A stretch of DNA of 64,000 nucleotides from Halichoerus grypus (GCF_964656455.1 NC_135719.1:69180283-69244282), one strand, 5' to 3'. Positions 1 to 55,340 are shown, numbered from the stretch's first letter. Made by a program: numbers and translations. The notes: generated by a model not told the origin, from the sequence alone.

Positions 1-1186
<1,186 letters not shown>

Positions 1187-1199
1187 TTAAATTTTAATA

Positions 1200-2210
1200 T
1201 CTTTATAAGATATATTGAGTACAGGAATAAAAATTTTTAAAATTGTTAAATACATGCAACAAGCTACCAAGTTATACTTTTAAAAAAGTGTTTGTACAAG
1301 CTATCTTTGGGCTTAAAATTTAGTCTGTTATATGATGATGACATTTGCTAATATGTTATTGTCTTGTTAGGGTTGGTGTTATCCGAGTTTCTTTCTCAGT
1401 CACTTCCCTGTAAGATGTAATGCTTGCCAAGTTCCAGAATTGAGTAAAAAATTGGAACCTGGTGGTAGTTCTGATTCTGAATTAAGGGATCAGTGGGCCA
1501 CCCTGTCCATTTCCTTGCCTGGTAATGGACAGTGTGAACAGCTTCATTTTGGGGGGCACAACTTTGAATGCCTTTTTCTGGTCACAGCCTTGTTAGCCCT
1601 GTGCTTATTTAAAAAGAGTGGTTGGTACATGAACTCTTGGTAAGTGTGTTAGGGCTGATAATATAAAAAGTAGGAATGCTAGTGAGTAAAATCCTGATAA
1701 GCTTATCCTCAGTCAACGATATTGGATGCAGAAACCACCAGTCACTTGCCGTGGGAAACAGGAGCCAGCTAGAACTTAGAACTAGCAAATACAACAGCTA
1801 CCCAGAATAAGCCTTTGAAAGTTGTGGTTATAGGTTGATGTGACCAAAAATACTTTCTGACCTCTGTTACCAGCTTATTCCTTCCTTAGCTAGGAGACTT
1901 GAAACTTTCTCGGGAGGCCCACTGAGCAAAGTGAGGACCTCCCAGAAGTGCCAGTCATATCTTTGCTCCATAACCTTCTGGGCAACCTAGGGGTAGTGGC
2001 AAAGATTTGTTCTGTCACTGAGTACGGTCTCTCTCTTGCCCTGTCTTGCTCATCAGAAATCTATTAGTTTTTTGGTCAGGGTTGAGGTGGAAGCACAGAA
2101 AGTTTTTTTTGGTCAGGGTTGAGGTGGAGGCACAGAAAGTTAACCTGTGAGATTCAGAGAAGGGATTCTAATCTGAGTACCACTCCCCCAACCTCAACCC
2201 AATAATTAAA
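1200..2210. other. ZNF106 5' intron, mostly unique sequence
   Basis: AT-rich intronic DNA with no gene recognised. A 37-bp-period tandem duplication lies at 2074-2147 (ggtcagggttgaggtgg followed by a cacagaaag end, twice). The short open frames here have no family resemblance. Confidence 0.5.
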
Positions 2211-2557
2211 CTTTTTTTCTTTAAAGTTTTTATTTATTTGGGGCGCCTGGGTGGCTCAGTCGTTAGGCGTCTGCCTTCGGCTCAGGTCATGATCCCAGGG
2301 TCCTGGGATCGAGCCCCGCATCGGGCTCCCTGCTCCGCGGGAAGCCTGCTTCTCCCTCTCCCACTCCCCCTGCTTGTGTTCCTCTCTCACTGTGTCTCTC
2401 TCTGTCAAATAAATAAAATCTTTAAAAAATAAAAAAATAAAAAAATAAAGTTTTTATTTATTTAAGTAATCTCTACACCCAGCGTGAGGCTCGAATCGAT
2501 GACCCCAAGATCAAGAGTCGCATGCTCCTCTGACTGAGCCAGCCAGCTTTTTTTCTT
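2211..2557 (-). repeat. Older CAN-type SINE (-), split by a younger SINE
   Basis: The recognisable body is at 2464-2547 (agtaatctctacacccagcg, then tcaagagtcgcatgctc and gactgagccagccag). It is a minus-strand tRNA-derived SINE of the old short type. Its poly-T side at 2212-2239 was split by the younger plus-strand SINE at 2240-2446. The low-complexity flanks ctttttttctt (2211-2221 and 2547-2557) may be its target-site duplication. Confidence 0.7.
2240..2446 (+). repeat. CAN SINE (tRNA-Lys-derived), full length
   Basis: Head ggggcgcctgggtggctcag, A-box/B-box-like tRNA part (gggatcgagccccgc), CT-rich region, then aaataaaatctttaaaa. A perfect 17-nt target-site duplication, aaagtttttatttattt, is at 2223-2239 and 2447-2463. 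It is inserted into the older SINE. Confidence 0.95.
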
Positions 2558-3601
2558 CACAGTTTATCATTGTCCTGTAGAGTCTGAGTTGACTTTAATT
2601 AAGTCTGAGTTCAAATATCTTAAGTATTACTGGGTTTACTGTAATGAATCTTAGGAGATTTATAAAAAGACAGATCCCTTCCTTATGGTAAGGTCAGGGA
2701 GATAGACATAACCTACCATCAGATAGCCTGCACTTACATTGCTGGGTGTTTGAATAGTAAGATGAGATAATGTGACAATGTTTCAAATAAAGTTCTATGA
2801 CACTAAACAGTGTGTTTTCCAGCCTTGAGTTACATAATAAATATTTGGAGAAATATTATAACATTGATATTTGAGATGGGATACAGTATTATGAGATAGT
2901 GGTTACTTGGAAATGTGTTTTTCTGACCTATTTAAGTCACTTTTGAATGACGACCCTTGCATAGGGATGGTGAGAGCATAGTAAAGTACAAAATGGAGTC
3001 TCTGGAGATTACAGTGCAATAATTCTACTCTGTCTTCACAACTGTAATTCTTTTTACTAATCAGCTATGTGGATGATTCTGAGGTACTGCTTGAGTGTAG
3101 AACTTCTTTATTGGGGACGGGAGTCAAGGCAGGAATCTTTAATGAGTGGAGCAGTTGGGTGAAGGAAGAATAGATGTAAGGTCTTGAAGGCTTATCACAT
3201 TGAAGAATAGACAGCAAAAATGAAAAATAGAGATCTATTAGGACTCGACTAAATACAAGAATTTGAAGGAAAATAATTAATAATAGGGTTTTTGCCCACA
3301 GACATGGTAATTGTATTGACAGAACAGTAAATAGCATGTTGAGAAAAGGTATTTATTATAGTATTTTTAAGGTTATTATGACTAAAAAATATCAGATATT
3401 TCTCATAGTTGTTTGGAGAAAATTGAAAGATTTCATAGTGGGTATTTTTAAGTGATAATGGGAGGAAAATGCAAGGTGGTTAAAGTAAGAACAGCAGTAG
3501 TTGAATTGTTTATTTACACTTACTTGATTTGTATAATGTAACCTCTCAAACACTTCTAGATTGCAAAGTTGGATGGTTTCTATTTCCTTGACTTCTAATA
3601 A
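2558..3601. other. ZNF106 intron, no gene seen
   Basis: AT-rich, apparently unique intronic sequence. The minus-strand open frame at 3065-3337 has no recognisable family, start context or splice logic. Confidence 0.5.
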
Positions 3602-3615
3602 TTGTTAAGACCTTT

Positions 3616-3832
3616 ATTTTATTATTTTTTTAAGAGAGTGAATGGGAGAGGGAGAGAGCACATGAGCGAGCGAGCGGGGCAGGAGCGGGGGAGACGGAGA
3701 GAGAGAATCCCAAGCAAGCTCCACCCTCAGCCTGGAGCCCAACACGGGGCTCCATCTGAAGACCCTGAGATCATGATCTAAGCTGAAATCAACAGTCGGA
3801 TGCTTAACCTACTGAGTCACCCAGGCGCCCCC
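3616..3832 (-). repeat. CAN SINE (-), older
   Basis: Poly-T/TTTATTTT side first, then the GA-rich region, then the tRNA head reading ctgagtcacccaggcgcccc on the plus strand. The flanks ttgttaagaccttt (3602-3615) and ttgttaagtaagaccttt (from 3833) look like a target-site duplication with a small expansion. Confidence 0.9.
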
Positions 3833-4400
3833 TTGTTAAGTAAGACCTTTAAGGAGAACAGTGGTTGCCATCTAGAAAGCTGTGAGCTAATGTATTTCAG
3901 AAAGCTTAATGGAAATCATATATTAACCCAGATTAAGGATGTAGAAATTAAAATGCCTTTGTCTTTGGCTGGAATCCTATCAACTTAGTGCTTAAATACT
4001 AGGTCTTCCTTTTTGATTAAATGCTTTGCTAGCAGTTATACTTTTTGATTTTTTTTACAGAAATGAAAATGAATTTACTTAATTCATGCAGGTTAGAAAC
4101 ACGGAGCTTGTGAAAGGAAAACAAAAAGAGGGAGTCTTTGGTTAAAAGGTTGATAGAGAATATTATTATTATATGACTATTTATTAGGAGTTGATGCCTT
4201 TGGCTTTACTAAATAGAAACACAGTTTGTATTTTAGTGCTCAGTTCTCAGTTGACTGAATATGTGAAAACACCACAGTAGCTGTTGCTTATGCCAGGAAG
4301 TCACACTTTTTCATTGACTTTGTTGCTTTTAAGTTTTTTTGATCCTGTTTTGCTTTGATGGTTAATAACTTGAGGAAGTATTAAAAACATTTCTGGACAT

Positions 4401-4512
4401 GGGGGGCCTGGCTAGCTCAGTCTAGTGGAGCATGCGATTCTTGATCTCAGGGTCATGAGTTCAAGCCCCACGTTGGGCATGGAACCTACTTTAAAAAAAA
4501 CAAAACAAAACC
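4401..4512 (+). repeat. Old short CAN-type SINE (+)
   Basis: Head ggggggcctggctagctcag, then tgatctcagggtcatgag and ttcaagccccacgttgggca, ending in an A-rich tail. A 9-nt flank duplication, acatttctg, lies at 4387-4395 and 4518-4526. It abuts the FTL pseudogene. Confidence 0.85.
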
Positions 4513-4523
4513 AAGACACATTT

Positions 4524-5124
4524 CTGCAGCCTTCCTACACCTCCTTCTCTCTGGGCTTGTATTTCGGCCATGACGTTGTGGCTCTGGCACTTCTACAGTT
4601 AACTGAGGAGAAGTGCGAGGGTGCCCAGTATCTCCTGAAGATGCAAAATGTGGGCAGCTGTGCCCTCTGACAGGACGTGTAGAAGCTATCCCTAGATGAG
4701 GGGGATGAAAGCTTGGACACTATGGGAGATGTTGTGATCCTGGAGAAGAACCTGGACGAGGCCCCTTTTATATGTGCATGCCTTGGGTTTTGCCCATGCA
4801 GACCCTAATCTCTGTGACTTCTTGGAGAGCCATTTCCTAGATGAGCAGGTGAAACTCACCTAGAAGATGGGCAACCACCTGACTAATCTCGGCAGGTTGG
4901 CTGGCCCCTAGGCTGGGCTGGGCAAGTATCTGTTCCAGAGGCTCACCCTCAAGCATGACTAAGCCTCTAGAGCCCAGTGGCCTCTGAGGGGCCCTTTGGC
5001 ATCTTCCTGGTGTCAGGGCTTCTGCCTGAGCCTCCCCCTACAGCCACTAGGCAGCTTTTTAACCACCCTGGAGCCCTCTCCTGAGCCATAGACCAAATGG
5101 AAACAATAAAGCTTTTTGCAGCCA
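4524..5124 (+). pseudogene. FTLP: Ferritin light chain (FTL) processed pseudogene, 5'-truncated
   Basis: Resembles FTL mRNA from codon LQxSYT onward: LQPSYTSFSLGLYF, then a decayed EEKCEGAQYLLKMQN, a stop after GSCAL, later EKNLDEAPF and a frame-broken stretch matching the C-terminal helix (RLTLKHD at 4936-4962). A ferritin-like 3' UTR follows (ggcagctttttaaccaccc) with AATAAA at 5105-5110 and an A-rich end at 5124. The 5' part of the mRNA is absent and several stops and indels break the frame. Absence of introns plus a 3' poly(A) remnant indicates retroposition. Not functional as a ferritin. Confidence 0.93.
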
Positions 5125-5189
5125 AAAAAATAAATTAAGCAGGTTAATAGGATAGAAGGAACGGGGAGCAAAAAATACATCATTGTATA

Positions 5190-5890
5190 GGTCAGGAAAG
5201 GCCTCCCTCATCCCTGGTGAAGCAACATTTCAGATACTGATGGAAATGAGTGAGCCATGAGAACATAAAGACATCTTAAGCAAATTACAGGCAGAGAGAA
5301 TAGGAAATGTAGAAATTCAAAGGTGGGAGAAGCCCTGGGGTGATCAAGGACTAGCAAGGAGGGCAGTGTGACTGGAATGAAGTGACAGAGGCAGTGAGGT
5401 GGGGCATGGAGTCCGAGAGCGGGAGAGGAAACAGATTTTGTAGCCCATGGCAAAGGACTGGATGTTGTGTGAGTTGGGAATCTCTTGGAACATTTTGCGC
5501 AGAGGAGTTAAATGATCTGCCTTAAATTTTAAAAGAATCTTGTGAGAATCTTTGGCTACTGTTTTGAGAATAGACTATAAGAGGACAAGAGTGGAACTAG
5601 GGAGGCAAGTCAGTAGGCTGGTGGCTTGTGAGATGGCAGTTGAGCTCAGTAGTGAGGAGGGGTTGGATTTGGGATGTATTTCAAGGGGGGGACTGACAAG
5701 ATTTGCTGATGAGGGAAGCTATGGGATGAGAAAGAGGGATCAAGGTTGACTTCCACAGTTTTTGCCCTAGGTACCTGGAAAGCTTGAATTTTCATTTACC
5801 AAGATGGGAAGGCTGGGAAGAGCAGGGTGGAGGCAAGGGTGTTGCAAGACTTGGATTTTTAGCTATGTTAAGGTGGATCTAAGAAGACAT
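5190..5890. repeat. Probable ancient interspersed repeat, family not assigned
   Basis: The GA-rich text (gcaaaggactggatg..., ttgagaatagactataagag, gcagttgagctcagtagtgagg) resembles a common, old mammalian repeat whose pieces also seem to occur near 7880-7975, 26430-26700 and 37430-37640. I cannot name the family without a search. The open frames here are incidental. Confidence 0.4.
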
Positions 5891-5963
5891 CCGGGGGAGA
5901 AAGGTTACTAAATGTTACTTCCTCATTGCAGGTGTGAAGTTGAGTGCTTCAGATCTGGTCACT

Positions 5964-46873
<40,910 letters not shown>

Positions 46874-49224
46874 AGTTTTTTGCCTCCCATGTTGGGAAGT
46901 TATCATTTGAACTAATTTTACATCGGCCCTTCACAGAGGCCACAGTCTTCCCTTCCCCAGAGAATCAGGGAAGGAGAAAGTGGTTACTAGCCAGGCTTAC
47001 CACTAGCATAAGTCTGGGCAGCTCTATGGGATGATAGTTACACGTTAAGTTCTTACTGGAGGTTGGTCAGATTGAAACAGATTTTAAGGAACTATACTTC
47101 TCTGGGACAGCATGGAACGTAGTAATCTGTGCTACTAGTATTCTCCAGATGTTGATTAAAGATACAGATCTTAATTGGCTACCCAGTCTGACCCTAATCA
47201 TATGTATTTTTTTAATTGCTTTCAGTTTGCGATTTTTAGTTTATGTTCTTATGATTGTTTAAACCTGTAGTCCGGCTTTTAAGTACAAGTTTGTGCAAAT
47301 GCTAGATTTTTAGGATCACTTTTAATTTCTTTAGTTCTAATAACTGGGTATTTAAATTAGAAGCAACTAGTTCCCTTTCTTAACAATTATGTGCAGTGTG
47401 TTTCACTATTCTCTTGCTTTGTAGGTAGACAGAGCTGGCTTTAAATGCCAAAGGGACACACAGTAGATTTTCAACAGCTAGAGCGACTGCTCTGCTGGTT
47501 ATATTTTAGGAACTCAGCAAATCACATAATGACAAGTCCTCACAGACAGCACTTCCTATCGAACGTCTGTGCACATTTTGATGGGAGTGCTCAGTTCAAG
47601 ACAGTGCACAGACCTAACATCTACCTTGCAGTGTTGCTGTTAGGCCCGGGCGCTCACGCTGCAGGTATTATCAGGCCTTTCGAACTGGAGTGTAGCCTTT
47701 ATCTTCCTCTCCAGTTTCTGACTCTCCAGGCCTGCTGCGGGTGTGAAACCTCTTAGTTTGCTCCATTGCCAGACCCTCTCTCCCCTGCTCTCTGGCTGTG
47801 CCTAGACTGTTGGTGGCCATCACATACTTCCTCTAGGCTCCCAGGTGCTTTCCCCTCACCTGCAGCACCCAGGATGGGGGAGTTAGGATAAAGCATCTGC
47901 ATACAGTCTTTAGGGGTTCAAGCAGGCTTCTTAGAGACTGATTTCTGAAACTGGAATCTTGCCTTCACCTCCCCTCTTGCTGGCAAAGAAGAGTGGAGTA
48001 TGATGAAGGGAAAGACTCCACTTTTCCACTGAGAGCAGCCAAATTAACAAAGCCTAGTGAGACTGCTTTGTTTTTTGGAATTTTTCTGGATTCTTGAGAG
48101 AAGCTATAGAAGTGTTGCTTTCCAGCCTTTTGTTTCTGGATTCTCAAAACTCTGAAAGGTTCTTCAGAGAACTAAAGAAGGGAGAAGAGCCCAGTGCCAC
48201 ATACCAGACTTGGGGATGTGATGCATACTGTTTTCTGGGATTGCATAGCACGCAGGTTTCTCTCCACCCCTGTTCGTGTGCACACACCTACTCGCAGGTC
48301 TTCACTCTGGCTCTAGGGCTGGAGACTTCACTGGGCTTCATGGTTGGATTTCAGGAGGGTATGAAATTGGATGCAAGACTTAGGATATGTTCTTTTTTTT
48401 TTTTTTTTTTCAGGAAAGGCTCCAGTGGTTCTTACTGGATCCATAAACAACTAATCTAGGAGCTACTACCAAATAATGGCCCCATGAACTATTTACGTCT
48501 ATCCTTATGAACGGGAAAACTTTTCTTTTTTTCTTTTGACCACACTATTGATAGTTGCATGATACTTGAGAGAGAACAGAGAAGAATCTCTTGCATAAAA
48601 TGTCTTTGTGCTGTTTCTGTCTGAGATTAAGAAGCTTTCTTACCTCTCCTCCCCATTTCTTGTAAGGATGACCGGAGCAGTCAGGCTGTTGTGTGGGTTT
48701 GAGAAGGGCGATTTCCCAGGAAAGCATATTGGAATTTATTACTAAACCTGGCGTTTTATTCGGGGTTGTAGTGAAGCTGCATTTCCATGTTGACTGGGCA
48801 GTGTGCTAAGAAAGAAAGCCTTGCGCACTCTGTTGCATAGGTGCCCTTCTGTCCTGCCTGAGGACATGTCTGAAAAGATGAGAGTGCTGGAGCCGTTGTA
48901 CAGCAGGGACGGGTTATGTGAGGTGTTGGGCAATCGTGGGGAGCCTTTGAAGGTATGAACAGACTGAGAGAATCAAGTAACAACCGATTCGGGTTTAATT
49001 TTGGTAGAATTGTGCACAGTCTATCTGCCTTGTGTGTGCAGGTGTGAATGTTTCTTGTACGTGTGTATGGGTGTGGGTACCTATACTTGTAATACTTTCC
49101 CTCATTTCACATTTTTTTTTTTGAAGCCCTGGTAATAACATCTTTGTTTCAAGAATTTGTAGAATTATTTTAACCCCAGGTTAGTGTGTCATCCTAAATG
49201 CACTGTTCTAGCTGTTGATTTAGA

Positions 49225-49230
49225 AATAAA
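49225..49230 (+). promoter_or_regulatory. Candidate proximal poly(A) signal of ZNF106
   Basis: AATAAA, with a T/GT-rich stretch downstream (gcttatggttgtgttattgc at about 49251-49270). Use would give a 3' UTR of about 2.4 kb. Confidence 0.45.
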
Positions 49231-50704
49231 GGCACCATAAGCATCTTGGCTGCTTATGGTTGTGTTATTGCTTTTAAGAGCCTTGAAAGTTATGCAGAAC
49301 TTAGGCTGTTTTTTGTCTTTTACAATGTCTTAACTGCTTCTAGCCTTCCGTCTTCCCTTAGAGAAGAGCGGTGGCTCAGGTTTTTGTGTTGACTTGGTAT
49401 TCAGTACTTAACGAAGGAAGGAAAGTGTTACATGACCTGACAAAACCCAACTCATTTCTTATAAGGGGTTGGAGGCCATTTCGAGAATGTTATCCTTAGT
49501 TGTCTGTGCCTATTTCTAATGGCCAGAAGCCAAGAAAACCATGGTATCCGTCCTTTGTTGTAATGGCAGTTTACGACAAACTGTCAGTCACTTCAAGTTT
49601 TATCCTAAAGTTTTAAATCAGGTTCAAAGTGTGTTTGGACATACTCCTCTACTGAGTTATAAAGCAGGTAAACACATAAGAGCAAAGAATGATCTCCACC
49701 TGGTGTTACTTGAATTCGAGGGAACGCCATTGCTATTACACTCCTGCTTTTGTGGGGGAAAATGTTTTTCTGCCTCAGAAGTTAACAGTTGAGTGTTTAG
49801 CTCCTGACCTACCTATAATGTATAGGCAGTACCATTGCTGTTTAAGTGATTATTTGCCTAACAAAGGGGCTTTTTGGTTTCAGTTTTGGGGTAGATTATA
49901 TAGTAGACAACTTTAGTGACTAGGTATGTGGATGATGTGTTGGGAGGAGGTATACAACACTTAGTGGAATGGTATGGTATATTTTATGGAAGAGAATTCA
50001 TTGGAGGGGAGATCACAGTATATTGTGCAGTGGGATTTAAACAGCACATACCCTCTGGTTTGCGCACATAACTGTAGTTTGTATACACGGACTTAACAAA
50101 TTTTGTTTCTGCTACCAAAAGGAGAGCTCCTAGAACTGTTAAGAAGGCCATGCCCACCACATTGGTAAAACTGTGATTTCATCCCTGCCCCAAATCATCA
50201 TGATCTTCAGGATTTCAGAGTGACTGTCTAATGGATAGGGTAGAAGCTACAGTGGAGGTGATTTGGCCTATACTGAGTTCCATGTGCAAGTGGATGTGAA
50301 ATCCTGGTGTAAACCAAACATAATGCTTATTAGACAATAACCTCTAACCTCACCTCCAGCCCCCAAGTATATGGCCCTGCTGGGTCACATGGCAACTAAA
50401 GTTTCCTAGATTTGCTTTAAATTCAAGGTAGTAGCCCAGTTGAATTGGTGGGGAAGGAAGTCAAGGAGGAAAGGCTGTTGAAGAGTTTTCTCCTGCTTAA
50501 GAGAAATATATGCCCTAGAGCTGCTCCAGTACCCTTGGTATCTGAATTTTTTTATATATTGAATATGGATTAGAAGAATGAAATCAGATGACATTTGACG
50601 GCAAAAATGTTTATAAGCAAATAGCTTAGCCTTCTTACATTTTGGTATAAAGCTGTGAACTTCATAACTTTGTAAAGCAAGATATAAAGCAAATACAAGA
50701 GGAA

Positions 50705-50710
50705 AATAAA
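50705..50710 (+). promoter_or_regulatory. Candidate distal poly(A) signal of ZNF106
   Basis: AATAAA followed by T-rich gtacttttactaattgttta. It is the last good signal before the L1-derived block, so a likely gene end. Confidence 0.5.
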
Positions 50711-52122
50711 GTACTTTTACTAATTGTTTACTTTTGCTACCTTATCTGCTTATTAATAGCCAATCCTTTTTTCTCCATGTTGGTATAGACAGCAAGAAGG
50801 AAATTGAGTGGAAAACACAAGATGGTTATAGATGTACCACAGACCATGGTCCAGATAAGTTTGGCAAACAGCTACATTTAAGGATTTGTCCAACGTCATA
50901 AAATAGGTCAGTCATTTAGTGAAGGAGCTAGGATTAAAACTACGTCTTCGGGGTTCAAGATGGCTGTCTAGGAAGACCTTGAATTCACCTTCTCCCACAG
51001 ATAACAAATTTACAGTTATATAAAGAATAATTTTCCTCTGCAAATGACCTGGGAACTAGATTAACAGCATCTCCACAACAAAAGATAAAAGAGATGCATT
51101 GAGACAGGAGAGGCAGAGACGCGGTCTCCCTCCGGATCCTACTTGAGGTACGATGACCCACTATCAGGAAGGGATCCCCAAAATACAGAGCTTTTCCTCG
51201 AAGAGTGAAGGGGTATGCCCTCACTTCAGGCATCCAGACCCTTGTGTCTGGCACCAGAAAGACAAGCTCCCCAAACATCTGGTTTTGGATTATTAAGTCC
51301 AGGGGAACCATAGAACTGTAGAGAACAAAGAACCTGCTCGTAAAGGGCTCACACGCCCATCCACTCATCCTGAAAACCACTGCAAAAATAATTTGAAAAG
51401 AGCCTAGACTATAACTGAGGGAGACACCCATTTGCTAATCCTAATGTGACTACAGGCAAGAACTGCTGTGACTTTCTCTGGGGACAGAAGCACTGGCTGG
51501 TGCCATTTTTACAATCTCATTCTAACTAGCTGGTAACAGAGTTGGTGGGCACCATGTTTGGTGCCCTCCCTCTAGGCTGCTAGCACTGGTAAGCATGCTC
51601 CTTGTCCCACTGAACCTATGCAAGCAGCCACACCACAACTGGGCCAAGTGAGTACATCGCATCTGGGCTGCGCATGTTTCATGTTCACCCTCCCTCTGCA
51701 ACAGCTGTGCCACAACCAGATGGGCTCAATAGATATGTACAGAACATTCCATTCAAGCAGCAGAATACATATTCCATGCCCATGGGACAATCTCCTGGTT
51801 AGATTAGCAGCAAAACAAGTTTCAATAAATTAAATATTGAAGTCATATCAAGCATATTCTCCAACTACAATGGTATGAAACTAGAAATCAGTTATAATAA
51901 GAAAACTGGAAAAACCACAAAAATAGGAGACTAAACATGCCACTGAACAATCAATAGGTCATTGAAATAAAGGAGATAGAAAAAAATACCTAGAGACAAA
52001 TGAAACAGAAATACGACATACCAAATCTATGGGCTACAGCACAGGCCTAGTTCAAGAAAAAAAGCTCAAGTAGTCTAATGTTATAGCTAAAATAACTTAA
52101 AAAAAAAGAAAGGGAAGAAACT

Positions 52123-52290
52123 GGTACCTGGGTGGCTCAGTTGGTTAAGGGTCCAACTCTAGATTTTAGCTCAGGTCATGATATCAGGGTCGTGAGATTG
52201 AGCCATGCGTCAGGCTCTGTGCTGGGTGTGGAGCCTGCTTGGGATTCTCTCTCCCCTGACTCATGTGCATGCTCTCTCAAAAAAAAAAAG
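52123..52290 (+). repeat. CAN-type SINE (+) inside the L1
   Basis: ggtacctgggtggctcagtt, ggtcatgatatcagggtcgt, gggtgtggagcctgcttggg, and an A tail. Short flank repeats gaagaaac at 52114-52121 and 52301-52308. Confidence 0.88.
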
Positions 52291-53805
52291 GGGGGGGGAG
52301 GAAGAAACGAAGCCCAAAAGTAAGTAGAAGGAAGGAAACAAATATATTTATATAAAAAAGAGACTACCAAGACAGTAGAAAGATAAATGACTAAGAGCTG
52401 TTGCTTTGATAAAACAGACAAACCTTTAGCTAGACTCACCCAAGAAAAAAAGAGGACTCAAAATCAGAAATGAAAGAGGAGACATTACGACTGATACCAC
52501 AGAAATACAAAGGGTCATAAGAGACTACTGTGAACAATTATATACCAACAAATTTGATGACCTGGAAGACATGGATAAATTTCGGGAAACAACCTACCAA
52601 TGCTGAATCAAGAGGAAATAGAAAATCTTTGAACAGACTGATTGCTAGTAAGGAAACTCAAATCAATAATCAAAAACCTCCCAACATACAAAAGCCTAGG
52701 ACCAGACAGCTTCACTGGTGAATTCTACCAAACATTCAAAGAAGAATTAATACCAATTCTTCTCAAATTCTTCCAAAAAAAAAAAAAAAGAACCAGAAGA
52801 GAAGGGAACATTTCCAAACTCATTCTATAAGGCCATCATCACCCTAATACCAAAACAAGACAAGGATGACACTGGAAAATTACAAGCCAATATTCCTGAT
52901 GAATATACATTCAAAAATTCTCAACAAAATATTAGCAAATCAAATTAAACAATGCATTAAAAAAAAGGGTCATACCCCACGATCAAATGGGATTTACTCC
53001 AGTGATACAAGGATGGTTCAACATCTGTAAATCAATGTAATTAACCACATTAACAAAAAGAATGATAAAAACATGATCATCTCAATAAGTGGAGAAAAAG
53101 TATTTGACATAATTCCAACACCCATTTGTGATAAAAGGGTGGGTATAGAGGGAATATACCTCAACATAATAAAGGCCATATATGACAAGCCCACAGCTAA
53201 CAACATAATGGGGAAAAGCTGCAAGCTTTTTCTCTAAGATCAGGAATGAGACAAGGATGCCCACTCTCACCACTTACTCAACATAGGTATTAGAAGTCCT
53301 AGGCAAAGCAAGTAGGTAAGAAAAAGATATAAAAGGCATCCAGATTGGAAAGGAAGAAGTAAAACTGTCACTATTTGCAGATGACATGATATATATATAG
53401 AAAACCCCAAAGACCCCACAAACTTAGAATAAAAAGAATTCAGTGAAGTTGCAGGATACAAAATCAAGATATAAAAATATGTTGCATTGCTAAACACTGA
53501 TAATAGTTTGAACTATCAAATCCAGAAAATCCCATTTATAATTGTATCATAAAGAATAAAGTGCCTACGAATAAATATAACCAAGGAAGTAAAAGACCTA
53601 TACACTGGAAACTATAAAACATTAATGAAAGAAATTGAAGAAGACACAAATAAATGGAAAGATATTCGGTGCTCATGGATTGGAAGAATTAATATTGTTA
53701 CAATGCCCATACTACCCAAAGCGATCTACAGATTTCAGCGCAATCCCTGTCAAAGCCCCAATGACATATTTCACAGAAATAGAAGAGACAATCCTAATAT
53801 TTTTT

Positions 53806-53907
53806 AAGATTTTATTTATTTGACAGAGTGGAGAGAGGGAACACAAGCAGGGGGAGCGAGAGAGGGAGAAGCAGGCTTCCCGCTGAGCAGGGAGCCCAAT
53901 GTGGGGC
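53806..53907 (-). repeat. CAN SINE (-), 5'-truncated, inside the L1
   Basis: ttaagattttatttatttga, GA region, gctgagcagggagcccaatg, then stops before the tRNA head. The flanks caatcctaatatttttt and caatcctcaaattttta suggest a target-site duplication, so truncation occurred at insertion. Confidence 0.85.
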
Positions 53908-55340
53908 CAATCCTCAAATTTTTATGGAAGCACAAGAGAGCCCCAAAACCCAAAGCAATCTTAACAAAGAAGAGCCAAGCTGGTTGCTCCCTGGTTTCAA
54001 ACTATTCTACCAAGCTATAGGAATCAAAACAGTATGGTACTGGCAAAAAACACACCCAGATCAATGGAACAGACTGAGAACCCAGAAATAAACCTACACC
54101 TATACAGATAATTTCTGATAAAGAAACCGAGAACATACAATGAGAAAGGACACTCTCTTAAATACATGGTTTTGGGAAAACTGATCAGCCACATGCAAAC
54201 GAAAGAAACTAGATCATTATCTTATGCCATGCACAAAAATTTATTCAAAACGTATTAAAGGCTTGAAGGTGAGACCTGTTCCTAGAAGAAAACATAGGTG
54301 GTAAGCTCCATGACAACAGTCTTAGCATTGTTTTTGTGATCAGACTCCAAAGGCAACAGAAATAAAAGCAAAAATAAACAAGTGGGACTTGATAAGCTGA
54401 ACGGTTTCTGCACAGCAAAGGTAACCATCATCAAAACGAAAAGGTAACCTACTAAAAGGAAGAACATAATTGGAAACTATACATCTGATAAGGGGTTCAT
54501 ATGTAAAATATATGAAGAACTCACACAACAAAAAACCCAATTAAAAAATGGAGAGAAATAGACATTTCTCCAAAGAAGACATTCAGATGGCCAGCAGGCA
54601 TGTGAAAAGATATTCAACATCATTAATTATTAGGGAAATGTAAATGAAAACCCATGAGTTATCACCTCACATCTGTCAGAATGGCTGTTATCAAAAAGAT
54701 TAAAAGTAGTAAGTGTCAGTGAGGATGTAGAGGAAAGGGAACTCTTGGACACTTGGTGGGTTATAAGTTGGTGCAGTCACTTTGAAGAACAGTATGGAGA
54801 TTGTTAAAAAAATGAAGAATGACCATGTGATCCAGCTATTGAACTACAGAGTATTTGAAGGGTACCAAAACACTAATTTGAGAAGATACCTACACTCCTA
54901 TGTTCACTGCAGCATTCTTTACAATAATCAAAATATGGAAACAACCTAAGTGTCCATCAGTGGATGCATGAATAAAGAAGCTATGGCGTATATGTATGGC
55001 ATACTACTGAGCCATAAAAAAAGAATGAAATCTTGCTATTGGCAACAACATAGGTGGACCTTGAGGGTATTAAGCAGTGAAATAACTCAGAAGGAGAAAA
55101 ACAAATACTGTATGGTTTTGCTTGTACATGGAATCTAAAAAAACAAAACTCAGATACAGAAAACAGATCAGTGGTTACCAGAGGGAAGGAGGTTTGGAGG
55201 GGTGGAAGGTGGGTGATAGGCGCGAAAGGGGGTGGGTGGTAGGGTGATGGATAGCAAGCAGACTTTTGGGTGATTACTTTATAGTGTCTACAGATGTCCA
55301 ATCACAGTGTTGTACACCTGACACTCCTCAAGAACAAAAA

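Larger units (their letters stand above)
46874..50730 (+). other. ZNF106: ZNF106 3' UTR (candidate, up to about 3.85 kb)
   Basis: No further coding sequence follows the stop. The stretch has no CAN SINE, in contrast with the dense introns, which fits transcribed sequence under constraint. Two AATAAA signals could end it: 49225-49230 and 50705-50710. A long 3' UTR agrees with my recollection of a long human ZNF106 mRNA. Poly-T runs lie near 48393 and 49113. Confidence 0.65.
50945..55340 (+). mobile_element. Decayed LINE-1 (+) between ZNF106 and CAPN3, with two SINEs inside
   Basis: Starts with a 5'-region-like block (ttcaagatggctgtctagg). From about 51735 it follows L1 ORF2 text in order: a diverged endonuclease part (acagaacattccattcaagc), the reverse transcriptase region (aagcctaggaccagacagct, aggatgcccactctcaccac, atgacatgatatatatatag), the C-terminal part (gcagcattctttacaataat), and a 3' UTR ending near 55340 (gttgtacacctgacactcc). 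Frames are broken by many stops and indels, no long ORF remains and no A tail or target duplication is clear. ORF1 seems missing. Old and immobile. Confidence 0.88.

Noticed and set aside
2240..2320. tRNA gene-like sequence at SINE heads (here and at about 30 other sites)
   Set aside because: These are the tRNA-Lys-derived heads of CAN SINEs, followed by the SINE body and A tail, not tRNA genes.
52530..52830. Plus-strand open frames with reverse-transcriptase-like text
   Set aside because: Remnants of L1 ORF2, interrupted by stops and indels.
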